This document shows positions 40,301-53,600 of a stretch of 64,000 bases of DNA, one piece after another. Location: the NCBI GenBank assembly GCA_963575645.1, contig OY754466.1, forward strand, positions 36,612,001-36,676,000, written 5' to 3'. Source of the DNA: Xanthostigma xanthostigma. Its lineage: Eukaryota > Arthropoda > Insecta > Raphidioptera > Raphidiidae. The position numbers were made by a program, and so were the translations under genes. The stretch's first letter is position 1. Every line of letters starts with the position of its first letter. The notes under the pieces are model-generated. The model was not told the DNA's origin. It saw only the letters and a list, made by a program, of their open reading frames with translations, and did not search any database.

Positions 40301-43300
40301 TGTGCAGCGGCCTTAACTTAGAGAAGTTCTATACTTCGTGGCAGCGTAACGAGACTTCGGTTCGCCTTCGCCGTTATATTATGGTGCAGTGGTCTCAGAT
40401 GTTCGACGTACGTACGTCGACTTTCGTTTGTTTGTTTTAAGATTCCTGCGAAGAGACGGTAGGTATATTATAAACCTTTAACTTTTCATTACCGCCATAA
40501 AACTATTTTCTGAGTTGCAATTTTTGTTTATACTATGTTGAAGACTGCAGTTAAATTTGATTTACATTCCGTAAACAAGTTATCGCAAAGTTTGAATTTT
40601 TTATTAAGATGAATGCTACCCTTAATAGTATGAGTGCTATCAAACATTTTTGGGTAGGTAGTTGAGGCAGCGTAAAACTTTATGTACCTAACACTTTTTT
40701 TGTAATGTGTGAATACAAAATCGAAAACCTGACTAAAGTCTTAAGGCATTTTGAAAATTTAGTACCTTTATATTTAGTATTTAATAAAATAAGTTCATAA
40801 ACTAAAATCCGACTACTGAAAAGTATGACACAAGAAAATATTCTCATCTGAGGATAGCCGTGATCATATGCCACCGACCCTAACAAAACATTACATTTTA
40901 ACAGTAGTAAGCGATCATAAACTCTAGGGCAAAGTGCATCACGTTTTACATCTCGAGGGGCATCATATATTATATGAGATGGCATACGACCACGGCTATC
41001 CTCAGATGAGAATATTTTCTTATCTCATACTTTTCAGTAGTGGGGTTTTAGTTTTTGAACTTATTTTTTATTTAAATTATTTTTCTTCATACCTCAATCG
41101 AAAGTACGTACTTTCGTCCCTTATAGCAGGGACGAAAGTTTGACATTTACTCCCTGTTACTTATTATATTAAATGACAGCGGTAACCCTAGTTACGAGTA
41201 TAAATACGCATGAGAAATTTTTTCCTCTCGCCGTTCTCACTAGGAGTAAATGTCAATCTTTCGTCCCTGCTGACGAAAGTACGTATTTTCGAGCGGATAT
41301 GGAGAAAAATCGTATACACCACACGGGCCTTAAAAGTTGAAATCTCGGCCCTGCGCGTCATGAGCCCGAGGCTTATGACGCGCAGGGCCGAAAATTCAAC
41401 TTTCGGCCCTTGTGATGTAATATTCTATTTTTTGAATTTATTTTTTGTTTTCAATTTACTCATCCATGGGACTAAAATTCAATTAAAGCCTATGTTACCC
41501 GGGCCAAAATAACGAATCGATCGGATTCTTATTTATCAAAATCGAATGAATAATTTAGGCGCTACGGTGGAACATCCATAAAAACAAACATACATAGACT
41601 GCTAAACTCATAACCCTTCCTTTTGGCTTCGCCACAGTCGAAAAAAATGAAAAAATTAGATCATTTAGTCGGATCTAAATGTCTGGAAGGTAGTAACAAA
41701 ATTATTATACATGAGTGCGGATAAGACGCTACGGGTATGTTGAAGTGTGTGATACAGCGTATACTAAAGGTTGAGTTGAAGTGTGCTGCTGATAATATAT
41801 GCTCTCTCTCACACTTCAACCTATAGCCCATAGTGTCTTACTCGCTTTATTATATACTAAATTTGAAGGTATTAAAAATTCACAATCCCTCAAGAATATT
41901 TTTTGCAAATACAATTTCGCAAAACTAAATATTTACGGCTTGGCTAGGCCCCCTACCCTTTCAGTCGGCTCTTAGATTTTGTGTTTAGACATTACAAAAG
42001 ATGTGTTACATACATTTTTATGCTGTCTCAAATACCTACCCAAAAAAGTTTTATAGCTTTCCTTCTGAATCTATATACAGGTCTGCCAACTATTATTAAT
42101 GGCTCAAAGTCTGTAGAAAAATAACAAAACTTACTTCTCGTTGTTCAAAATTCTAGTTAAACTGCAAGTTATCTCCTGCTACATGACTAATATACATCTT
42201 CTGAAAGAACGGGTACGTAATTTCGCGACCTGTGTTATGTTATCATACTAGCGACCTGTCCCGGTTTCACCCGGGTGCAAAACTGTTAATTGATCATCCC
42301 AACTACACAAAATAACTATTAAAGTACATTTTTTTTTAATGTATTTCTACAGAGTTGGCCAGCGTTAGCCATAGAAGAGTACCTACGAACACAGTTTTTT
42401 TTTTTTTTGACAAAACACCGTCATAGTTCAGAGCCATTCTGTACAAAATATTTAAAAAAAACCTTTCTCATTTATTGCTCTTTCTATTAGTGAAAACCGT
42501 ATGAAAATCCGTTCGGGAGTTTTTGAGTGTATTGCGTTCAGGTAGACAGACAGACGCGGCGGAGGGACTTTGTTTTACAAATATAGATTTTTTAATCATA
42601 TAAAATATGTACGTGCTTCGCTACGTATAAAGTGAAATAATAAAACAATTTAATTGGAACATCTATCTATCTATCTATCTATCTATTTTATTAATTGCTA
42701 GCTATTTTAAAATATATAATAATAATAATAATAAATGTACTGTATTTCGGTAAGTAACCATTACAGGGGGATTGGCAATACAACAATAATTAAAATAACT
42801 TACTAATAATTAAATCTATAAAAAAAAAGTAAATACTTATAGAACAATCTTAGCAGATAATAATCCTTTTTCATGAATATCGCAATTCCACCATTTACAC
42901 GTCCTAAACTCTTTTCTTTTACTACCTCAGTATAAAATAATTCACAATTATTATATTATCGAAACATCTCATTTCCCGTTATTTATAAAGGATTCAATGT
43001 TTCTACCAGACAGCAAACATCATTGTTATAATGTCTCGAATTAGCACACTATCTAAGTTTTCTATATTATAACACTGCAGGTATCATAAATATTCCAAAA
43101 ACATTTTTCAAATTGTTTTCCCCTCAAATACTGATTCGGAGACAATATACTATATTGAACAGCTGACTGTCTATTTTTGACGAGTATACGTCATTTCGAA
43201 ATTTACTATACCGCGTTTCACTATGACTATTAAAATGTACCATTCTACTAAAACTGATATCATACCTAATTTGAGTTATCTAATTATTACCACGCTAATT

Positions 43301-46300
43301 TCATTTGCTCCTACCCGTTGGCTGTGTCCGGTGAGCTGGACTTTTCTAAAACAAAATATCTGTCAATTGTTTTCTCTGCACTTATTTTCCTTTTCTTTGT
43401 TCTATCTTGTTCCCTGCATTCCTCTTCATCTCTTGTAGTTACTGCTTGTGTATAATATGTTTTCTTCTCCTTTAAAATTATATTGTTTTCGATCTGTCTA
43501 TTAGTTTTTTCTAAGTGTAAGTCTTGAAGAGTGTACAATTTTCCGTCTAAGTATATCTTATTACCTTTTAAGTAACTTCTGTTACCTTCTTTCCTTGCCT
43601 TAATCATAAACGGGATCAGCTGTTTTCTCTCTTGTATTGTCTCCTTCACGTAATCATTTTCTATCCAAAGATTACTACCTCTTAATGCTTTATGGCCCCC
43701 ATACACCTCGTTCTTTTTTGGCAGTTTTCATCGTCACGATAAAACACGTCGGTCAAAACCGAAGTGTATGGGCAAAAACTGTCGATGAAACACGGCAGTT
43801 TTTTTATCTGCCGAATCTTGATTTTAAACACGACGTGTTTGCTGGTTGTCGTTTTAAATCGTAATGTGTGGCGCTTTCCGATAAGAATCGACGTGTTTAT
43901 TCAGTGGTGCGACGTACAGCAAATAAGTCATATTAATTAAATGATTGTAATTAGTTTGAGTATTGATTTATATTTTAACCGTTTTAGTGCTAAGCAATTT
44001 TGACAAAAATAAATGAAAATTGCTATAAACATATTGATTAATTTAGAGGAAAAAATAATGGTGTCAAATAAAACACTCTAATTTAGACAAATATCAATCA
44101 ATTTTATTAATTATTTTTGCATTATATTGTTTATTAATGTTTATTAAACATAAAATAATATCAATATTATTGTATTTTATTTCTTTTAGAAAATAAAAAA
44201 TCTAAAAAAAATAGCTCTCAACACACTGAAACTGATACTCGCAGCGCTTTTGCGCTGCGCCGCAATTTTCGATACAAACGATCGCAGCGCTTTTGCGCCG
44301 CATAGCATTCTAACGGTTAATAATAACTCAAAATAAGTATGTTCGTCCATTCTCAGGTAATTGAACCAATCCCCAGGTTCAAGTTTCAGCTCGTTCAATT
44401 CATACAATTGTATCGAAAATTAAAGCAATCTCCTGGTTCTAGTCGTAATTCATTTAGAAGATTTACGTGTGAAAATTGCCTGCGTTTAAGTAACCATTCT
44501 TTAGTCCATTTTGAACGTTTTCTTTTTGAAAATTTTAATTTTATAGCCACTGCGGCTGCAACTGCTAACGTTGTCGTAGGATCCATCAAAGCAGATCGTA
44601 TTAATGATGCCACGACTTCAGAAAAACTGAACGAAACAACGCCTCTGTGTGGATATGGTCGTTGTTCGTGTTTAATTAACCGAACAGTTTTACCCGAGCG
44701 GTTAAAACTGCCATAAAAGAACGAGGTGTATGGGGATGGCCGTTGTTCGTGTTTAACCGTACAGTTTTACTCGGCGGTTAAAACTGCCAGAAAAGAACGA
44801 GGTGTATGGGGGCCTTTAGAACCTGACATTACGTCATATTTTAATAACCTTGATCTAAAAGCAATGACTATTGGCCTAGTTTTTCCCGATCCTATTAACA
44901 TAATTTATGTCATATATATCGAGGTTGATTTGAAGTTTCTCTTTAAGTAATTCGTATATTGAATTAACCAGAAAGGTTCGATTTTCGTTTTTATTTTCTT
45001 TCATCCCAAATAAAATAATGTTATTCTTCTTATTTTCTTTTTGAAGTTGAACTATAACTTGTTCTTGTTGTGCTACTTTACTATGAATATTTTCAATTTT
45101 TTCTTCATTTTTATTAATCTTTTCTTCAAAACTTTTCAATTTTAGTGCTATATCCGAAATTTCTTCTTTAATTCCTTTAAAATCTTTTCTAAGCGCTTCT
45201 ATTATTGCCAACAGTTTATCAAGTTTAGCTTCCATAATTTTGTACTATACTTTTCTGATATCGGAATGAACTATATTATCAAATTGTGGATCGTCGTTTG
45301 ACAAGTTGAATTAAGCAAATCTCGCCTTTAACAACACTTGTTTTAATGTAACGTTTTTAAACAAAAAACTAATTTTATTAAAATTATTACACCCTTAACT
45401 TTTGAAATAAGATCTCTATTCACATTTCCTAACCGTTTATCACAATATTTTAACTATAACTGCTGTAAAAACTACTAAAAGTTATTTTTTTTTACAGAGC
45501 AAATAAAAACGTGTATGCTTATAGTCACGCACACTACCATACCCCCCTATTTTAAAATATACATGGGCGTATATGTGTGTAAAAAAATAGCGTAAAGTAT
45601 TCGTGGATAACTGGTCTTTAAAACACTTGCTCTATTTCGAGCACTCCGGCTGTGCCGTCGTGCCGAGCAGTTTTAAACGATATTCAGTTTTTTTACATCC
45701 TCGATCTAGATATATGGTTGTTAAGTTCGTTGCGCCATCTATTGAATATTCACTCAATCCAGTCAACAGATATGGTTGTTAAGTTCGTTGCGCCATCTAT
45801 TGAATATTCACTCAATCCAGTCAACAGATCTTAAATGGTTGTTAAGTTCGTTGCGCCATCTATTGAATATTCACTCAATCCAGTCAACAGGTACGCCATC
45901 TTATATGGTTGTATTATGACTGTCAAGGAATAGACAAATAATTTGCAATAAAATAATATTGCGACTATAAATTGAAATGTAAGCTAGCCTATCTTTCAAG
46001 TTGGGTCGAATTTCACACGGTGTGCAAATCAAATTTAAAATCGGTTCAGTAGTTTAGGAGTTCATCGCGGACAAACATCCGGACAAACAACGTGACACGT
46101 AATTTTTATATATAAAGATATCCATTTGAGGTGAACATTTATTTATTTTTATATAAAATTTATAAGCTTTAATTTTAGTGATCTAATTTTGTAAACCAAT
46201 TGATGAGGGATACAATATCACTCCTTCCCACTGATTACGTTCATAATTACGTTGAAATATTTATATCAGTTTCTGTTTACCCTCCTGTTTGCATTTTATA

Positions 46301-49300
46301 GACATTTTTGTCGAGTTTTACATTCAATATGTGCAATACCTGCCCTTTCATCATTTTTGTATATTGTAACAAAACTGTTCTAGTCCGTGGTGGAAATTAT
46401 TTATTTACAATAACGTTTAACAAAACATTTAAACACACAACGAAAGCGTACTTCTCAAACGAGACAGTAATAATAACGTTAACAGAAACAAAACTAATAG
46501 TTCTAAATAATAAAATAGAAGACTAAGTAACAGAAGAATATAAAGTCACTAATCATGCACAGTCGAAGAGGGCTTTAATCGACAGGCCAATATTTTTAAT
46601 CGGTGTTTGATGACGTGAATATTGATATGAAGTTTGGATGGAGAAATTTTTCGTAGCATAAGATCAGAAAAAAACGTAATACTATGGTGGAAATTGCATT
46701 TTATTATGCTGACGTTTCGACAATTATTTTTGTCATCTTCGGAGCTCTATTGAGAATTAAAAGAAAATTGTTTTTAATATTTATAATAAAAATACATAGT
46801 GTGTAAAAAAATAATAAATTCTGTCTAAACTTACTAAATGCGGTTTATGATAGTATTTTTGTTAATTGGTTTAAATAGAAAATAATACATAATTTATTAT
46901 AATTTTCATCCAAACATCATAATCAACTAAGGATAATATTCATCTCTTCGTTGAGATAAGTTTTCTTCATTAATATGAAGGTTTTTTCATAGATATTTTT
47001 TTTAAGATGACACTAAAGAAGAGGTATTTTTTATGAAAGTGTTATAATTTCACTTTAATTAAAAATACCTCTCAAATTAATTATTTTTAACAAAACAAAA
47101 CAGAAATAAAATGTTATTGTACGTAAAAAAGATATAACATTTTGGATATCAGGCGCTTCAATAATATCAGAGATAGGGTAAAGACTCCATCGTAAATAAA
47201 GTTACCAACCCTTTTATTGCCTTCGTCCTTTTCGACTTAACAAACTTACTGCAGTTCACCGTACAATTTACGTTCATGCATGCCCTTTATGGCCATCATC
47301 CCCAAAGAAACGTTCCGTCTATTTGCAATATTAGCCTCGGTGGTCTGATAAGCTATTGCTAATACTCAAGTCTGCTTTATTGCTAACCCCTACATTTCCA
47401 GTGCTTTTAGATAAATACAGGTTGATCAATCTCACTGATTCTCTTCTTTATATTCTAAAAAAGTATTTTTTTTAAAGTGAGGGTCGTTACCCCTTGGGGG
47501 ATCGCAAAACCTGTCAGAGGATCGCAAAGCGTTCATTAAAAACAAAGTTCAAAAACATATTTTTATTAGGAAAATGTTAATTAAAGGACATTTATTGTAG
47601 ACTAATACAAATTAACCGATACCTAACTATGAAAATAAATAAAAATGCTGTACGGATTTGATATTTGTAATATAATACACTATAATAGTTAGGAACAGCG
47701 GAGGGTAGGGTGTCCCAAAATATTTCTTCATACTAAGGGTGTCGCGCCATGATAAAGATTGAAAAACACTGTTCTAAAAGAATGTAGGGTCTGTCAAAAA
47801 AGTCTCTAAGATATGAACCAGGTACCTCTTGAATGCAAGTCTAGAGTTCCACCCGGACCCGACTCCGCTAAAACCCTGGTTTCCTTAAGGTCGCTGGACA
47901 CGTGGCTGACTTTGACGCCAGATTTGGCTGCTAGGTTTCTAGCGTACTGTGGCTTTGGATTTCGGGATGGCTTTTATGTGTTCACTCCACACGATGCGTG
48001 TTTTGAAACTGACTTTGTAGTGAACGTTTATTGTCTCTGAACTGAACAAACACCATGCTTGTTTGTGGGCGTTTATCCATGTTGCCCACGTGACGAAATA
48101 CTCTTTTTTTCTGATTGGTTCTTGTACAAAACACAAAAAATAGCTCCGGTGCCAATTTTGAAATCCAGCTTGTCACCACGCACGCAATAAAAGATTATTA
48201 GTTACGTAATTCACCGTCATTTTACGACCGTGATACTACGGTACGGCTATCTTAGGAAACCTGGGTTCAAGGAAACCGAGCCTTAAATAACGCTTTCTTT
48301 AATTATTTTAGTACAAAAATAAAGTGACTGAAACACAGCATAAATAATTTATTAAATAAAATCGAAATAAAGGTCTGATCGTTAATATTAAATTACTGGT
48401 TTATTCACAAAATAGTGCTAAGACACTTATGCCTATATTCATCGAACACTATAGATAGAAGTTACTAATCTTGGAAGAAATTTATTCGTTAGAATAAAAT
48501 TTACTTTTAATTCACCAAGCAAACTATCAGGTAGAAAAGTTAGTTAAAGAATAAATATAGTTGGCAAAACCAAAAGTGCACATCCCGCAAGTTTTCCACT
48601 GTACATTATATTATAATGAAAAAAATTGAGAAAATAGATTAAAACAAATTTAAAAAAAATAAAAATATACGAGAAACATTAGTAAAATAAGAAATTTTTT
48701 TTAGCAATTATGCACGGGTTTTGCTCTCAAAAATCCCGATTTTTTAAGTTTCTTGTCCTAGTTTATTGACTTTCTAGTTTATCGAAGAACGCATTTTATA
48801 GACACAATATCCCAAAACACTATTTTTCAAGAATATTCCACCGCTACACTAGCGGTATGTGCAATAGATTAAAAAAAACAATTAAAAAATTAAAATGAAA
48901 AAAATAAAATGAAAAAAAAAAATAATAATAAAAAAAATATATGAGAAATATATTATATATAATATATAAATATTAAGTGGAATTAAGTGGAATAAAATGG
49001 AATATAAAAAAAAAAAATTCTTATGTCAGCGGGAATCGAACCCCGGCACCTTGGGATTACAGGACTTACGCTTTAACCGTTCGGCCACACCGATGCCGTA
49101 CAACGCCTTTGTTATTATGGTATAGAAGTGTAGCAGTTATTTTACGTATCATACTACATTAATTGAGTATATTTATTATGTTTTTTGTTTTTTTATTTTA
49201 ATTAGCTGTCAAAAAAAAATTAAGAACTATACATAATAATATAATATATAATTAATATCAAGTGGAATAAAATAAAACAAAATAAAAAGAAAAAAAAAAG

Positions 49301-50629
49301 AAAAAAATCAATGATTTCGTAAGGAATCGAACCCAGGACCTTGCCCTTGCGGATCTAACGGCATAACCATTACGCCACGGCGGCCTAATACGTGTATTGG
49401 TGTTATCACGGTATACAAGTGTAGCACTTGTTTTATGGATTACACTATATTTACACTATATTTATATTGTTTTTAAAGTATTAGCTGTCAAAAATAATAA
49501 GAAATAAAACTGTTTATAAAAATTAAACTACTGAACACATTTTAGTGAATTTAAATAGGGTTCTGGTCTGATAGTAAACAAAGTGAAGAAAATATAACCC
49601 AAGGGGATCCGACCAAAATTGCGATCTGTAGAGTCGTGACGTACGTACATACGTACGTACATACGTACGTACATACGTACGTACATACGTACGTACATAC
49701 GTACGTACATACGTACAGACCAACCGACAACTGCTGTTTGTGATTTTCAATTACAATTTTAATAGTATTTATGAACTCGAATTGATTTAAAAATGGTTCT
49801 GTTTTATAGATTAGAATCTCCTCTCTTCAAAAAGTTTCAATTTGAATGGATTTCGTGTGATATTAACTTAGATATAACTTCGTATCTGAACGAAAGTCAG
49901 CTCTGATGCACAAAGCGATAATAAAGCACATACCGCTAGTTTAGCGGTATGTGCAATATATTGCACTATACTCCTTGTTCTTTTTGTTGAATACTTTGAC
50001 ATTCACCCAAAAATCCGACCGATGGCGTTAGTCTAAACATAAAAAAAAAGTTTCACAATATAACCCAATTGCACACAAAACTTCCACTAACTTTAATGTT
50101 TAACAACTATACACTTCACACAAGGTTAATAAACAACACATATTTTTGGGTATTATGATCTATGTGGTGGCCACTATTATTTTATTAAGCGAATAAATAC
50201 CCTTGAAGTAAGATGAATAGATTTATACCTGCAGTAAACATAATTATTATTGGTGAATTGAATTATTGCTATTTATTCGGAGGAATAAAACAAATGAACC
50301 GAGTAAATACCTACTTACGTTCGGTGAATATGGCCATTAAACAAAATGATGTAATAGTGTAGAGTGACAAATAAAAATACATTCAAATTTTTGACATCAA
50401 ACTTTAATTTGATTTCACTTCACAAAATTAAAATACGACGTGCGTTATTTTGAAATGCGAATTTATACGACACACAAATGCATATGAATACACGCACCAG
50501 AATAAAACCCGCACGCTTAGGTCTGTAGAGTGTAGTGTACCGCAAACATTCCCTTTCTACCATTGCGTGAACTTCCAGTGAACTGATATAACTCCGTGAT
50601 GCAATCAATATAATATAATAATAATAATA

Positions 50630-50677
<48 letters not shown>

Positions 50678-53600
50678 CGTTTAACGTCCGTTTCTCGACT
50701 TTATGTCATAACAGACGCCATTCGCACCATTACTATTCTTTTTTACCACACTTCCCGTTATTTTCTACAATTTTTAAACTTCAACTTATTAATAGGCGAA
50801 TGAAGGAATTTTTAGGAAATTAGGATAAGGTAGGCAAATTTTGAGCATAGGAGTTTGACAGGTAATCGGCCATGGCCTTGAATAAGAAGCCGTCTCGATA
50901 TTTATCTGGAATTGTTGAGGGAAACCGTAGAAAACCTCAACAAGATGGCCGGTACAGGAATTACCGTTTCTTGGCGAGAGGCAGTGGAAAAAACTCCCAG
51001 CCACATCTGCCCCCGCCGGGATTCAAACCCGGTACCTCCCGAATGCGAGTCTAGTGCTCTCACCGCTACGCCACCCCGCTCGGTGATGCAATCAATAATA
51101 GCACTACAAGACATCGCGTCCAAAAATTGTAAGAATTTTATAAAGGCTAATATGCTGCTTTAATAGTAATTGATGTCTTTATTTTATTATTAAGTAAATA
51201 TTTAGTACAATTACAGATTATTCATTACAAAGTAACAATTATTGTATTTGTGAGTTCGGTCGCTCTGCGCTGTTTGACAGTTCCATAGGTACTACTGCTA
51301 CAGGTCGACCGGCAGTGGGCCAGTGTGCCATTCGAGAGTGGTGGGGGGTATTAATTCGTTACACTGCGATTATTTAATATTTCAGTGGAGGTTTTTCTAT
51401 TAGTTAGTGAGATGGTGACAGAATTAATGGTCAAGAGGTACTTGGTGGCAGAAACGCTCCCTTTCGTGTATAGTCTGAGTCCCTCTCTACAAATCCGCTT
51501 AGTGGAGTAGGGGTTTAGCGCGTTGTGGTACGACGCTGGAGCACTTAAAAAAAACAAACAGAAAATTCAAATTTCTTTTACAATATGGCAGAAAATGACT
51601 GAACAGCTGGGGTACCTCCTAATTGCAGAAAAAAAATATTTTATGCCAATTTACCCCCTGCAGAGACTTAGTAAAATAAACAAATACAAAATAAATAAAT
51701 TAAAAAAGAGCTCTGTGAGTGAAACCGATCTCAGACGGTTCGTCTTCTTGTAGAGAATCCTGACGTACAGTTTTCTGCCATAATCGACCTTGCAAAAACG
51801 CGTCATTTTCGCGGAAAGTTTAACATGGTATTCAGGTAAAGCATTAAAGACAAGTACATTAAATTGGCAGATTGTGGTCTAGCAGTGACAAAATTGGCAG
51901 ATATATTTTTTACAAACTTTTTGTAAAGTCACTTGGAGCCACGAACATTTTTTCTCGTATTAAAATTCAATTTTGTATTTTTTTAACATTTCTTAGATTT
52001 TTGGAAAGGATTTTGAAAGTCTCTGCAGGGGGTAAATTGGCAGAAAATATTTTTTCTGCAATTAGCAGGTCTCCCAATTGCTGTTCAGTCATTTTCTGTC
52101 ATTTAGTAGAGGAATTTTGAATTTTGCGGTTTTTTTTAAGTGCCCCAGCGTCGTATCGCAACGCGCTAGATCCCTACTCCACTAAGCGGATCTGTAGAGG
52201 GAGACTCAGACTATACGAAAGAGAGCATTTCTGCCACCAAGTGCTCCTTGACCATTTCTGTTCACATCCTCTCACTATATGGGGGGGGGGGGGGTGAAGG
52301 AAAAAATCAATATTTTTTAAGTTGTTTTATTAATATCACACAAGAATACTCACGTCGGAAGGTGTCAAGCAAAATATTAATTCCCAAACTAATTTTACAC
52401 ATTTTTTTTCAAGAAGTATTTCTAAATTTTATTTTTTAGTTAGGTATTCGTAATATTTTCAGTTTTGCTTTTTATTATTATGGTCCAGGGAGAGGTAATT
52501 ACCCCCTTTAACTCGTATGTGTTGTGATTGCGTTCGGGAACTGTTTTGCGCTCCGAAGCAGCACATGACACGTTATTATCAGATACCTCGGTGTACACCG
52601 TGCAACTCCTGACCCACAAATGATATCGTGTTATTTAGATCGGGTTTGTGCTGTATTTACCGTTAGCACATTAGTACAAATAAGCAGTCAGAGAACGGTA
52701 ATAGAACCGTCACCGTTTTGCGCAGTAGCTAAAAAGAAACTGTTTATTATGGAGGGTAGAGGGTAAGGAGAACAATTTCTGTGTATAAAAAATGTCCGTC
52801 AAATAGAGTGAAATTAAGGAGCTACCTCTAGTTGACCCTGCAAAACGCGCCACCACTGATAATTAATAACATTATACTCGAGAGAAATTCAGAAAAAAAT
52901 TCTTGATAAAAAAGTAATAGTTTGTAAGGTGAACATCAAGGTTAGGTTATTTAAGAGTATTCGTCCCTGCAAATACCCCCTGCACCCTTCATTTCAAATC
53001 TTTTCCCCTCGCCTAAAAACGGTTCGCGCTCTCCCGACGCCATTTTTAAAGCTAGAGGGTTCTGGTAAACGCCAAATGAAAGACAAAGAATCAGACTACA
53101 GATCCTTCAGGCGAATTTTTTGAAAAACAGTTTCGTCTACGTGTGAAATACTACATAACTTATTATTTTTTTCAAAAGGTTGTAAGTTTTTTCAGGAATT
53201 TTTTTTCAAAAAATTCGCCTGAAGGATCTGTAGTCTGATTCTTTGTCTTTCATTTGGCGTTTACCAGAACCCTCTAGCTTTAAAAATAGCGTCGGGAGAG
53301 CGCGAACCGTTTTTAGGCGAAGGGAAAAGATTTAAGATGAATGGTGCAGGGGGTATTTGCAGGGACGAATACTCTTAAGTTTGTCAATAGCTAATTTCTT
53401 CAACTTATAGAAGTCAATTGATTTAACGAGGTTCGAGTTATAGAGTTTCTATACTGTATTGCTGAAGATTGTTTTAATTATACGAAGTTTGGTGAGTTTC
53501 CCCGGTACAGAATTTCAACGTCGAGCGAAATGTTTTCGGTTTGCATGACGTATACAGTCGAGTTTGAAGAAACTTTCTGTGTACCTGAATCTGACGTGCG

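Larger units (their letters stand above)
48429..50337. mobile_element. Element with ATG..CATATTCACCGAAC ends, 1.9 kb, interrupted
   Basis: Left end ATGCCTATATTCATCGAAC and right end the inverse of ATGGCCATATTCACCGAAC. Its outer parts match the compact relative at 53841-54366 in inverse order, so the 48560-49945 block is extra. That block holds two tRNA-like units and a TACG-bearing repeat. No transposase seen and target duplication unclear. Confidence 0.6.

Noticed and set aside
45712-45895. CRISPR-like array
   Set aside because: Only three units, no distinct spacers, eukaryotic setting.
49020-49105. Functional tRNA gene
   Set aside because: A and B boxes and terminator are present, but the arms do not form a convincing full cloverleaf and the anticodon is unclear.
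49523-49750. Repeated YVRT/MYVR protein on the minus strand
   Set aside because: Translation of the ACGTACGTACAT microsatellite.
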